A stretch of 64,000 bases of DNA from Chryseobacterium culicis (GTDB lineage Bacteria; Bacteroidota; Bacteroidia; Flavobacteriales; Weeksellaceae): assembly GCF_002979755.1 (NCBI RefSeq), contig NZ_PCPP01000005.1, forward strand, positions 202,214 to 266,213, given 5' to 3'. How positions within the stretch are numbered: position 1 is the first letter of the stretch; every line of letters begins with the position of its first letter. The position numbers and the translations under genes are program-made. The notes below the pieces were generated by a model. The model was not told where the DNA came from. It saw only the letters and a program-made list of their open reading frames with translations, and did no database searches. Below are positions 1 through 8,510 of the stretch, piece after piece.

Positions 1-1332
1 GGCCTTGTTCTCTGTTTTCAACAGGATTGCAAGTTCTACATCCCATGATTTCTCAGGAGCAGTTCCTTCATCGTAATATTCGTTTTTGATATAAGTTCCG
101 GAGAATATCTCTGGAACATTTTCTCCTTTGATGAATCTACCCTGTAAATCTACCAATGGAACAAGGTTGTCATTTTCATCTTTTACCAACATTGGCGGAA
201 TCTCAGGCTGAGCCATTTTAGCAACTCTCGCATCATCCGCACCGAAAGTAGGTGCCGTGTGAACGATACCTGTACCATCCTCCGTAGTTACGAAATCCCC
301 TAAGATTACTCTGAATGCATTTTCAGCATTATCGTTGGGCGTAAACCAAGGAACTAATTGTTCATATCTCGTGTCAACAAGTTTATCTCCTGTAAACTCT
401 TTTAAAACCTTAAAAGGAATTACTTTGGTTTCCGGAGTATAGCTGGCAAAATCTTCATCTGTACCTTCTGCATATTTTTTACCGAAAACCTTAGGTAAAA
501 GAACACTTGATAAAACAACTGTTACGGGTTCAAATGTATATTGATTGAAGGTTTTAACTACAACATATTCTATATCTCTTCCTACAGTAAGAGCGGTATT
601 GGATGGCAACGTCCATGGAGTCGTCGTCCATGCAAGGATATGTACATCTCCGTCAACATCATTGAACAATGCTGAAGAGTCTTTCTTTACTTTAAACTGA
701 GCCACAACCGTTGTATCTGAAACATCACGATAGGTTCCGGGCTGATTCAGCTCATGAGAAGAAAGTCCTGTTCCTGCTTTTGGAGAGTAAGGCTGGATGG
801 TGTAACCTTTGTACAACAAGTCTTTATTATACAATTGTTTCAATAACCACCAAACGGTTTCCATATATTTTGACTTGTACGTGATGTACGGATCATCAAG
901 ATCTACCCAATATCCGATTTTTTCGGTAAGGTTGTTCCAAACGTCTGTATAACGCATTACTGCTTCACGGCAAGCTTTGTTATAGTCTTCAATAGAGATT
1001 TTTTTGCCAATATCTTCTTTAGTGATTCCTAACTCTTTTTCTACACCCAGTTCCACAGGAAGACCATGCGTATCCCAGCCTGCTTTACGGAAAACCTGCT
1101 TTCCGTTTTGAGTCTGGTAACGGCAGAAAATATCTTTCAATGCTCTTGCCATTACGTGGTGAATTCCAGGCATACCGTTTGCTGAAGGCGGACCTTCATA
1201 AAAAACAAACTCAGGATTTCCCTGACGAATCTCAACACTCTTATTGAAAGTTTTATTTTGTTTCCAAAATTCCGCTACATTCTCTGCTACGTCAATAAGG
1301 TTGAGGTTTTTGTATTCTTTAAATTGGCTCAT
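1..1332 (-). CDS. ileS: Isoleucine--tRNA ligase, N-terminal part (cut by window edge)
   Basis: Reading the minus strand from the ATG at 1332-1330 gives about 444 codons with no stop before the edge. The product charges tRNA-Ile with isoleucine in the cytoplasm. The class I signature lies in the context PPSANGMPGIHHVMAR near residue 50, followed by the CP1 editing region (WTTTPWTLPSNTAL, and GTGIVHTAPTFG near residue 390). The C-terminal catalytic KMSKS part and anticodon-binding domain lie outside the window. The active-site context resembles the type found in other Bacteroidota. Family assignment is very secure. A TAAATTTG -7 box lies about 37 bases upstream of the start. Confidence 0.96.
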   Translation of the reverse strand, partial: MSQFKEYKNLNLIDVAENVAEFWKQNKTFNKSVEIRQGNPEFVFYEGPPSANGMPGIHHVMARALKDIFCRYQTQNGKQVFRKAGWDTHGLPVELGVEKELGITKEDIGKKISIEDYNKACREAVMRYTDVWNNLTEKIGYWVDLDDPYITYKSKYMETVWWLLKQLYNKDLLYKGYTIQPYSPKAGTGLSSHELNQPGTYRDVSDTTVVAQFKVKKDSSALFNDVDGDVHILAWTTTPWTLPSNTALTVGRDIEYVVVKTFNQYTFEPVTVVLSSVLLPKVFGKKYAEGTDEDFASYTPETKVIPFKVLKEFTGDKLVDTRYEQLVPWFTPNDNAENAFRVILGDFVTTEDGTGIVHTAPTFGADDARVAKMAQPEIPPMLVKDENDNLVPLVDLQGRFIKGENVPEIFSGTYIKNEYYDEGTAPEKSWDVELAILLKTENKA

Positions 1333-1368
1333 TGTAAATATCTCAATATCGTTGATTAATTAAGTCTG

Positions 1369-1376
1369 CAAATTTA
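1369..1376 (-). promoter_or_regulatory. -7 promoter box of ileS
   Basis: The plus strand reads CAAATTTA, which is TAAATTTG on the minus strand, a match to the Bacteroidota -7 consensus TAnnTTTG. It lies 37 bases upstream of the ileS ATG. I see no convincing -33 TTG at normal spacing. Confidence 0.5.
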
Positions 1377-1534
1377 CTAAAATTTGTCGGTTTATAATAT
1401 ATGTTTTATTTTGATATCTTCTATTAAAAAGTTCAATCTCAGAAATATAAATGAAGAAAGTGAGAAAACGTGAATGGTGAATGGTCAATAAGTGAATTTT
1501 TCTGGGTGTTTTTTATATAAAATTTAATGCAATT

Positions 1535-1600
1535 TATTCAATAGGATTGGGCTTTAGCCCGCTTAAATAATAAAAACAAATCCAATGGCTTTAGCCAAAA
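1535..1600. repeat. Interspersed intergenic repeat, copy 1 (paired GGCTTTAGCC arms)
   Basis: The stretch TTCAATAGGA is followed by GGGCTTTAGCCC (1549-1560) and, 25 bases later, TGGCTTTAGCCA (1586-1597). Each 12-mer is a short inverted repeat, and the two can also pair with each other. The same layout recurs at 31718-31780. The rest of the 452-base gap 1333-1784 holds only the ileS promoter and AT-rich DNA with no supported gene. Confidence 0.7.
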
Positions 1601-1784
1601 CTTAATGGTCACGCAAAGTTCACAGAGATCTATGGATAATATAAGATCGGTCGCAAAGGCGTTTCATTCAGCAGAGGAAATAGGGGTAAGAAAATACAAT
1701 TGATTAGAAAAATAGGGTGGAGCAGCAACCGTTTATTGGCTGGAATTTTGTACATTTAAATAGACGTATAAAACCAAATGCTGT

Positions 1785-3473
1785 ATGAAAATCTTTTATC
1801 ACTTGATGCTTTTTGTTTGTTTTATCAACACAAGCATTGTACAGGCTCAAAATAATTATCTACAGAATTATTTCCGGAATCCACTCAATATTCCCATGCA
1901 GCTGGCGGCTAACTTCGGAGCAATCCGTACGAATCATTTTCATATGGGACTGGATCTGAGAACAAACAGCCTGGAAAATTTACCGGTTCTTGCAGCAGCA
2001 GAAGGTTATGTGAGTAGAATCAAAGTGGAGCGGTATGGATTTGGAAACGCCATATACATTACCCATCCCAATGGATATACTACGGTGTATGCTCACTTGA
2101 ACAAATACTTCAATACGCTCGATGAATATGTAAAAGAAAAACAATATAAAGATGAAAAGTGGGAGCAGGACATAACGTTTCAACCTGGGCAGTTTCCTGT
2201 GGAGAAAGGACAGCAGATTGCCTTGAGTGGAAATACCGGAGGATCCGCAGGTCCGCATCTGCACTTTGAAATAAGAGATACCAAAACAGAAGAGTGTCTT
2301 AATCCGTTACTTTTTGGATTTGCTATCCCTGATAATATAGCCCCAATTATCAGTGGAGTGTATTGGTATGACCGACGTTTCAGTACCTATGAACCCGGAG
2401 CTAACGCAATTGCAGTGAAAAAAACTGGAAGTGGCTATAGTGCGGATGTAATCCGTGTAAACTCCCCCTTAATAAGTTTTGGAGTGAAAGCCGTAGACAA
2501 AGCCAACAAAGGATTTAATCTTGGAATTTATCAGGCTGAATTGCTAATGGATGGCAAGCTGATTTACAGTTTTAAAATTGATAAAATCCACTATGATGAT
2601 ACCCGTTATATCAACGGCTGTATAGATTATACTAAATTCATCAGAGATAAAATGGGAATTCAGCACCTGGCTGATTTACCCGGAATGAAACTTCAGAATT
2701 ACAGCACTCCGAATTTGACAGGAGTTATCAATCTTCAGGATGAGGAAGTTCACAATATTGAAATGGTACTGAAAGATACAAAAGGAAATACAAGCCGGTT
2801 AACAACAAAAGTTCAGTTAAACAAAACCTTAGAAAAAGTGTCTTCCACAGGGAAAACGGTAACACCTAACGAAGGAAAAACTATTACCACTGAAAATACA
2901 GAGATTAGTTTCAGCAAAAATGCGGTCTATGATGCGGTCAATTTCAATGCCTATGAAAAGGCTGAGGCAGATCCTAATGCAGCTTCAAACAATATTGTTT
3001 TATACAATTCCTATATTCCGGTTCAGGATGAATATACTTTAAAAATAAAGCCAAATAGGAAATTAACCAATGCAGAAAAAGATAAAGCCGTTATGGTCCT
3101 TGATTATGGCAGTGATAAAAATGTTGTAAAGGTAAAATGGAATAATGATTGGGCAGAAGGGAAATTCAATAGATTAGGAGTTGTAAAATTACTGATAGAT
3201 AATGCTTTGCCGTCTGTTTCATCCGGCTGGGCAGAAGGAGCATTGGTGAATATCGGCTCTTTATTGCTCAAAGGAACAACGAAAACAGGAGATATTGTTT
3301 CATTCCGTGCAGAACTGGATGGTAAATGGCTTCGTTTTGCCCGTATAAAAGATAATTTTGTTTACACATTTGACGAAAAGTGCCCCAAAGGATCAGGTTC
3401 CCATACTTTAAAAGTAACCACATCGAATACCGCCGGAAATACAAACATACAAACCTTTACCTTTCAGAGATAA
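1785..3473 (+). CDS. Secreted M23-family metallopeptidase
   Basis: A 562-residue protein with a signal peptide (residues 1-22, ending VQAQ). The M23 (LytM/peptidoglycan endopeptidase) domain occupies about residues 35-180, with the zinc ligands visible as H53-x3-D57 (HMGLD) and the HLH motif at 158-160. The remaining ~370 residues look like beta-rich domains typical of large flavobacterial M23 proteins and have no assigned function. Likely role: cleaving peptidoglycan cross-bridges in the periplasm. It lies between ileS and the pigment cluster and is probably transcribed alone. The ATG at 1785 directly precedes a good signal sequence, so the start is well supported. Confidence 0.88.
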   Translation: MKIFYHLMLFVCFINTSIVQAQNNYLQNYFRNPLNIPMQLAANFGAIRTNHFHMGLDLRTNSLENLPVLAAAEGYVSRIKVERYGFGNAIYITHPNGYTTVYAHLNKYFNTLDEYVKEKQYKDEKWEQDITFQPGQFPVEKGQQIALSGNTGGSAGPHLHFEIRDTKTEECLNPLLFGFAIPDNIAPIISGVYWYDRRFSTYEPGANAIAVKKTGSGYSADVIRVNSPLISFGVKAVDKANKGFNLGIYQAELLMDGKLIYSFKIDKIHYDDTRYINGCIDYTKFIRDKMGIQHLADLPGMKLQNYSTPNLTGVINLQDEEVHNIEMVLKDTKGNTSRLTTKVQLNKTLEKVSSTGKTVTPNEGKTITTENTEISFSKNAVYDAVNFNAYEKAEADPNAASNNIVLYNSYIPVQDEYTLKIKPNRKLTNAEKDKAVMVLDYGSDKNVVKVKWNNDWAEGKFNRLGVVKLLIDNALPSVSSGWAEGALVNIGSLLLKGTTKTGDIVSFRAELDGKWLRFARIKDNFVYTFDEKCPKGSGSHTLKVTTSNTAGNTNIQTFTFQR

Positions 3474-3512
3474 ATAATCTTTTAATACTTAAATCTTTTA
3501 ATTTTAATTAAA

Positions 3513-3520
3513 TAAATTTG
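3513..3520 (+). promoter_or_regulatory. -7 promoter box before the aryl-acid ligase
   Basis: TAAATTTG matches the Bacteroidota -7 consensus and lies 20 bases upstream of the TTG start at 3541. It is the first promoter-like signal of the pigment cluster. No clear -33 TTG was found. Confidence 0.45.
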
Positions 3521-3540
3521 CCTTTTAAAAATTAAAATCA

Positions 3541-4833
3541 TTGGAATTTCATCCGTCAATTGAGAAAGCAGATATTCAGGAAATCAAACTATTTCAGGAA
3601 GAAAAACTTCATGAGCTTTTGGCTTATCTTGAAACGAATTCTCCTTTTTATCAGAAACTGTTCAAAGAAAATAATATCCATATTGCAGACATTCGTACGT
3701 TGGAAGATCTTCAGAAGATTCCTACCACTACAAAGAATGATCTTCAGCAGTATAACCATGATTTTTTCTGTATAACACCAGATAAAATTGTGGATTACAG
3801 TACTACTTCCGGAACATTGGGAGATCCGGTTACTTTCGGATTGTCAGATAGCGATCTTGAAAGACTTGCTTATAATGAGGCAATATCGTTTGCCTGTGCA
3901 GGGATTCAGAAAGGAGATGTTGTTCAGATGATTACCACTATAGACAAGCGGTTTATGGCGGGGCTTGCCTATTTTCTGGGCTTAAGAAAAATGGGTGCGA
4001 GTGTAGTAAGAATGGGACCCGGAATTCCTGAACTACAATGGGATTCTATTTTCAGATACAAACCTAAATATTTGATTACCGTTCCTTCTTTTCTGTTGAA
4101 AATGATTGACTATGCGGAAAAACACGGATTGGATTATAAAAATTCCAGTGTTTATGGTGCAGTATGTATCGGAGAAAGTATCAAAAATCAGGATTTTACA
4201 GATAATATTCTTTCACAGAAGATCAAAGAAAAGTGGGATATCAAACTCTTTTCCACCTATGCCTCTACTGAAATGAGTACTGCTTTTACGGAATGTGAAC
4301 TCCAGATCGGAGGGCATCATCATCCGGAACTGATCATTACAGAAATTCTTGATGATAATGGTAATCCTGTGAAAGAAGGAGAAAGTGGTGAACTGACGAT
4401 TACAACTTTAGGGGTAGAAGCTATTCCTCTGCTAAGATTTAAAACGGGAGATATTGTAACAGCTCACTACGAACCCTGTCAGTGTGGAAGAAATACGATG
4501 AGGCTAGGGCCAGTGATAGGCAGAAAACAGCAGATGATCAAGTATAAAGGAACCACACTGTATCCGCCTGCAATGAACGATATTTTGAATGATTTCAATA
4601 CTATCCTGTGCTATCAGATTGTCATTCAGGCCAACGAAATCGGACTTGACGAAATTATCATCAAATTAAGTACTGAAGCGGAACACGAAGGCTTTGTGAA
4701 TGAAGTAAGAGACCATTTCCGTGCAAAGCTGAGAGTAAGTCCGAAAATTGAAATTATAGATTTTGATATCCTCTCTAAAACAGTTTTTAATCCAAACAGC
4801 AGAAAACCCATTACTTTTATTGATTTAAGGTAA
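3541..4833 (+). CDS. AMP-dependent aryl-acid ligase of the phenylacetate-CoA ligase type (flexirubin cluster)
   Basis: A 430-residue adenylating enzyme of the PaaK-like ANL family. The nucleotide loop is visible as TTSGTLGDP near residue 90, with STYASTEM further on and a small C-terminal domain containing GRKQQMIKYKG. Expected role: activating the tyrosine-derived hydroxycinnamate starter and loading it on an ACP, as ApeH does in aryl polyene pathways (inference from context). The start is TTG at 3541. No in-frame ATG lies nearby upstream and the -7 box is 20 bases away, so TTG is the best choice. First gene of the pigment locus; the ammonia-lyase follows about 2 kb downstream. Confidence 0.82.
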   Translation: MEFHPSIEKADIQEIKLFQEEKLHELLAYLETNSPFYQKLFKENNIHIADIRTLEDLQKIPTTTKNDLQQYNHDFFCITPDKIVDYSTTSGTLGDPVTFGLSDSDLERLAYNEAISFACAGIQKGDVVQMITTIDKRFMAGLAYFLGLRKMGASVVRMGPGIPELQWDSIFRYKPKYLITVPSFLLKMIDYAEKHGLDYKNSSVYGAVCIGESIKNQDFTDNILSQKIKEKWDIKLFSTYASTEMSTAFTECELQIGGHHHPELIITEILDDNGNPVKEGESGELTITTLGVEAIPLLRFKTGDIVTAHYEPCQCGRNTMRLGPVIGRKQQMIKYKGTTLYPPAMNDILNDFNTILCYQIVIQANEIGLDEIIIKLSTEAEHEGFVNEVRDHFRAKLRVSPKIEIIDFDILSKTVFNPNSRKPITFIDLR

Positions 4834-4873
4834 AAATTAAAAATAAAGAGTCGATAGAGATTTTCTTTTATAA

Positions 4874-4881
4874 TATCTTTG
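4874..4881 (+). promoter_or_regulatory. -7 promoter box before the secreted protein at 4910
   Basis: TATCTTTG matches TAnnTTTG and lies 28 bases upstream of the ATG at 4910. There is no obvious -33 element. Confidence 0.45.
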
Positions 4882-4909
4882 GGCTCTTAAAATAAAAAGC
4901 TAATACACT

Positions 4910-5518
4910 ATGAAAAAACTATTATTGCTGGTCTTTGTAGCTATAATGACCACCGCTTTCGGACAGGAAAAAATGAAATTAGTTGCCGGAAGTTTGGGTG
5001 TTTTGAAAGATCAGACTGAAGTAAACGTTGAGGTTAAGTTTGAGAATGTACTATTTATGAAAGAAAATATTACAGAAACTCAATATCTTGAAAACAGGAA
5101 AAAACAAGTTCTTGACAATCCTAAAAGAGGAGAAGAAGCATGGAAACAATGGATTGGAGAATGGGAAAAATACAAAAAGGAATATTATGTGGACTATTTT
5201 GCAAAGGGTTTGAATAAGACCTATAAAAATATTTCATTTAAAAAAGATGCTGCTGCAAAATATACCCTGCGCTTGGAAACAAATTGGATATTTCCGGGCT
5301 GGCATGCCGGAATTACTGCAATGACTGCTGAAATATCAGGTAAAATAAAACTGGTGGAAACAGATAATCCTTCTGTTGTTTTAGCTGAAGTAGAACTTAA
5401 TAAGTTTGATAAATTTGTGCAAAATAAAGAATTTGTAATGGAGTACGGGAGAATAGCCTCAGCCTATGATTCTGCCGGAAGGTATTTAGGAAGAGAAATT
5501 AAAAAGTCTTTAAAATAA
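4910..5518 (+). CDS. Secreted protein of unknown function (pigment cluster)
   Basis: A 202-residue protein with a clear signal peptide (MKKLLLLVFVAIMTTAFGQ). I do not recognise a family with certainty. The mature part is Lys/Glu-rich around residues 55-110 and then has a more hydrophobic beta-like section containing a WIFPGWHAG stretch. A role at the periplasm or inner face of the outer membrane is possible. It sits between the aryl-acid ligase and the convergent halogenase-like gene, with its own -7 box and a strong shared terminator, so its expression may be separate from the biosynthetic operon. No catalytic motif is evident. Confidence 0.75.
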   Translation: MKKLLLLVFVAIMTTAFGQEKMKLVAGSLGVLKDQTEVNVEVKFENVLFMKENITETQYLENRKKQVLDNPKRGEEAWKQWIGEWEKYKKEYYVDYFAKGLNKTYKNISFKKDAAAKYTLRLETNWIFPGWHAGITAMTAEISGKIKLVETDNPSVVLAEVELNKFDKFVQNKEFVMEYGRIASAYDSAGRYLGREIKKSLK

Positions 5519-5525
5519 AACAAAA

Positions 5526-5554
5526 AACGGTCTGAAATTTCAGACCGTTTTTTT
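5526..5554. terminator. Bidirectional intrinsic terminator between convergent genes
   Basis: The stem AACGGTCTGAAA/TTTCAGACCGTT is followed by a run of T, and preceded by A-rich sequence that serves the minus strand. It sits exactly between the plus gene ending at 5518 and the minus gene ending at 5553. Confidence 0.9.
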
Positions 5555-6809
5555 ATTGTTGACTTTGCTGCTCCTGTTTTTCTAATTTAATCAGGTTCGC
5601 AAGATTTTTAATAACTGTATCGTGCTTTTTCACAAAAGGATTGTCTTTATTCCACACATAACCTGCTAAAACAGCACAGATCTTTTTCTTGACATCCGGA
5701 TTTTCCGGCTGGTGGAAGAAGAGCTCCTGAAGATTTCCGGTATACCATTCTTTTACATAGGTGGTGAAAACATCCACTCCGTATAAAATATAATCTGAAT
5801 ATTCCGTCTGCCAGTCAATTTTTTCTCCGTTTAATTGTCTTAGAGCCAGTTTTGCTGCCAGCATTCCGGATTCTGTGGCAAAAGCCATTCCTGAAGAGAA
5901 AACGGGGTCAAGAAATTCTGAAGCATTCCCCGTTAAAGCAAATCCGTCTCCGAATATACTTTTAACCGAACAGGAATAATCTTTAAGATGCTTGGGTTCA
6001 AAAAGGAAATCTACCTCTCCAAAACGTTTTACATAATAATCAGAAAGAGAAATTGCCATTTTCAAAGCTTCAGCAGGATCTCCGTTTTCAGATAATTGAT
6101 CAATATATTCGGTAGGTCCTACAATTCCCACACTGGTGTTTCCGTTAGAAAAAGGAATGACCCAAAGCCATACTTCGGTTTCAATAATGTCAAAAGAAAT
6201 TAAAGTACCTTCCTCTCCCGGTTCTCTGTTAATATCATCTACATGAGAGAAAATGGCAGAGTGAGGAGATAGTTTTGAAGGTTTTTCAAGGTCTAGCAGA
6301 CGAGGGAGTACTCTTCCGTAGCCGCTGGAATCAATAACAAACTTAGCATGGATTTCTTTCGTTTCTCCATCCTTATTTTTTACCGTAGTCACAGAATCCG
6401 TTCCGTCAAATTTTATGTCAATAACTTCGGTTTCAAATTCAAGATCAATTCCTTTATTAATAACTTCCTGAGCAAGAGTATTATCAAAATCAGCTCTCGG
6501 AACCTGCCAGGTCCAGTCCCAGCCTTCCCCGAATTTGTTGCTGAAATCAAAAATGCAGACTTCTTCACCACGAAGAAAACGGGCTCCCAACTTTTTTTCA
6601 AAGCCCATTTTGTCTAATGCAGGGAAAAGTCCGGCCTCATCAAAGTGGTCCATTACCCTTGGAATTAAGCTTTCACCCACTACCAGTCTGGGGAATTTTG
6701 TCTTTTCGACTACTTTTACGTTGACGTTATTCTTCTTTAAGTACGAAGAAGACACGCATCCGGAAGGTCCAGCTCCGATTACAAGAACGTCAACAAATTC
6801 TTTGCTCAT
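5553..6809 (-). CDS. FAD-dependent halogenase/hydroxylase-like oxidoreductase (flexirubin cluster)
   Basis: A 418-residue flavoprotein. The Rossmann FAD loop GAGPSG is at residues 12-17. A GFEKKLGA stretch at 69-76 carries a lysine (K73) in the place where phenolic flavin halogenases have their catalytic lysine. WLWVIP at 214-219 fits the halogenase signature WxWxIP. DSSGYG and a late FAD motif (LTGNASEFLDPVFSSG) complete the fold. It may chlorinate or hydroxylate the aryl ring of the pigment; chlorinated flexirubins are known, but which reaction this enzyme performs is not shown by sequence. It is transcribed opposite to the ammonia-lyase from a compact divergent promoter region. Confidence 0.8.
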   Translation of the reverse strand: MSKEFVDVLVIGAGPSGCVSSSYLKKNNVNVKVVEKTKFPRLVVGESLIPRVMDHFDEAGLFPALDKMGFEKKLGARFLRGEEVCIFDFSNKFGEGWDWTWQVPRADFDNTLAQEVINKGIDLEFETEVIDIKFDGTDSVTTVKNKDGETKEIHAKFVIDSSGYGRVLPRLLDLEKPSKLSPHSAIFSHVDDINREPGEEGTLISFDIIETEVWLWVIPFSNGNTSVGIVGPTEYIDQLSENGDPAEALKMAISLSDYYVKRFGEVDFLFEPKHLKDYSCSVKSIFGDGFALTGNASEFLDPVFSSGMAFATESGMLAAKLALRQLNGEKIDWQTEYSDYILYGVDVFTTYVKEWYTGNLQELFFHQPENPDVKKKICAVLAGYVWNKDNPFVKKHDTVIKNLANLIKLEKQEQQSQQ

Positions 6810-6838
6810 CTTTGATTTTTTATTTTAATAATAACTTT

Positions 6839-6846
6839 TATCTTTG
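6839..6846 (+). promoter_or_regulatory. -7 box of the plus-strand biosynthetic operon (divergent)
   Basis: TATCTTTG matches the -7 consensus. A TTG lies 24 bases upstream at 6812-6814, slightly longer than usual spacing. It would drive the operon beginning with the ammonia-lyase at 6908. Confidence 0.5.
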
Positions 6847-6849
6847 CCG

Positions 6850-6882
6850 CAAAATTAGTGACAAATAATTAATATTTTACAA
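6850..6882 (-). promoter_or_regulatory. Promoter of the halogenase-like gene (divergent)
   Basis: The minus strand reads TTG (6882-6880), a 22-base spacer, then TAATTTTG (6857-6850), a good match to TTG-N17-23-TAnnTTTG. The ATG is at 6809. The two divergent -7 boxes are only 3 bases apart. Confidence 0.6.
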
Positions 6883-6907
6883 AATTATCAACTATTACTT
6901 TTAATTG

Positions 6908-8428
6908 ATGAAAATAAATAACTTTTTAGAACTGAAAGACTTTCAAAAAATTATCATTGAGAATGAAAAAATAGAACTGGATGAATCACTTTTATCGAGA
7001 GTGGATAAAAGTTTTCAGTTTTTAAAAGAATTTTCAAAAAATAAAGTAATATATGGTGTCAACACTGGTTTTGGGCCTATGGCTCAGTTTAAAATCAGCG
7101 ATGAAGATACACACCAGCTTCAATATAACCTTATCAGAAGCCATTCTTCAGGAATTGGAAATCCTTTACCTGCCGAAGAAGTAAAAGCTTGTATGCTGGC
7201 AAGGTTGAATACCTTATCATTAGGAAATTCAGGAGTACACCAATCTGTTATTTATCTTCTTCAGGAGCTGATCAACAGAGATATTACCCCATTGATATTT
7301 GAACATGGAGGAGTAGGAGCAAGCGGAGACCTTGTTCAGCTGGCACACCTGGCGTTAGTATTAATTGGAGAAGGCGAAGTATTTTATAAAGGGGAAAGAA
7401 AATCCACAAAAGAGATTTTCGAAATTGAAGGATTACAACCCATTCAGGTAGAAATTCGTGAAGGCCTTGCTTTGATGAACGGAACTTCCGTGATGTCAGG
7501 AATTGGGATTGTAAATGCTTATAAAGCGAATCAGCTTACAGATATTTCCCTTCGACTTTCTTGTGCGATTAACGAAATTGTACAGGCTTATGACGATCAT
7601 TTATCCGAAGCGCTGAACGGGACGAAAAAACACTACGGTCAGCAGAAAGTGGCAGAAAGAATGCGTGCTCATCTTGCGGATAGTAAGCTGATCAGAAAAA
7701 GAGAAGATCATCTTTACACTCATTTCGAAGAACAGGAAAAAGTATTCAAGGAAAAAGTTCAGGAATATTATTCTTTAAGATGTGTGCCTCAGATTTTAGG
7801 TCCGGTATTGGATACGTTGGAATATACAGAGAAAGTTCTTGAAAATGAGATCAATTCAGCCAATGATAATCCCATTATCAATGTTGAAGACCAGCATGTT
7901 TATCATGGAGGAAACTTCCACGGAGATTATATCTCTCTGGAAATGGACAAACTTAAAATTGTAGTTACCAAACTGACCATGCTTGCCGAAAGACAGTTAA
8001 ATTACCTTCTGAATGCCAAAATCAATGAAATTTTGCCTCCTTTTGTAAATTTAGGTAAATTAGGTTTCAATTTCGGGATGCAGGGCGTACAGTTTACGGC
8101 AACTTCTACTACCGCAGAAAGTCAAATGTTGTCGAATTCAATGTATGTTCACAGTATTCCAAATAATAATGATAATCAGGATATCGTTAGTATGGGAACT
8201 AATGCTGCGGTGATCTGCAGAAAAGTAATTGAAAATTCTTTCGAGGTATTGGCCATTGAAGCCATTACGATTATTCAGGCTGTTGAATATCTTGGATTCC
8301 AGGATAAAGTTTCATCATCTACAAAAGAACTGTATGATGAAATCAGAAAAATAATTCCTGCTTTCTCAGATGATATGGTTATGTATCCGTATCTGGAGGA
8401 AGTAAAGAAGTATCTGAAAGGAATGTAA
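6908..8428 (+). CDS. Aromatic amino acid ammonia-lyase, probably tyrosine-specific (flexirubin cluster)
   Basis: A 506-residue member of the HAL/PAL/TAL family. The MIO cofactor triad Ala-Ser-Gly is at 138-140 (GGVGASGDL), the catalytic tyrosine is in YGVNTGFG (Y49), and the selectivity pair near residue 78 is Ser-His (RSHSSGIG). Expected reaction: non-oxidative loss of ammonia from tyrosine to give 4-coumarate, the aryl starter of flexirubin. The homologous lyase of the Flavobacterium johnsoniae pigment locus is a known tyrosine ammonia-lyase. A TTG at 6905 is in frame, but the ATG at 6908 is the natural start. It heads the operon lyase-reductase-ketosynthase-ACP-acyltransferase. Confidence 0.9.
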   Translation: MKINNFLELKDFQKIIIENEKIELDESLLSRVDKSFQFLKEFSKNKVIYGVNTGFGPMAQFKISDEDTHQLQYNLIRSHSSGIGNPLPAEEVKACMLARLNTLSLGNSGVHQSVIYLLQELINRDITPLIFEHGGVGASGDLVQLAHLALVLIGEGEVFYKGERKSTKEIFEIEGLQPIQVEIREGLALMNGTSVMSGIGIVNAYKANQLTDISLRLSCAINEIVQAYDDHLSEALNGTKKHYGQQKVAERMRAHLADSKLIRKREDHLYTHFEEQEKVFKEKVQEYYSLRCVPQILGPVLDTLEYTEKVLENEINSANDNPIINVEDQHVYHGGNFHGDYISLEMDKLKIVVTKLTMLAERQLNYLLNAKINEILPPFVNLGKLGFNFGMQGVQFTATSTTAESQMLSNSMYVHSIPNNNDNQDIVSMGTNAAVICRKVIENSFEVLAIEAITIIQAVEYLGFQDKVSSSTKELYDEIRKIIPAFSDDMVMYPYLEEVKKYLKGM

Positions 8429-8510
8429 CTATTAACGGCGGTGAATTGTCTTTTAAAGAAAGATGCATCATTCAACTTAAAAAAACTAAAAACGATATAA
8501 ACACTAACGC

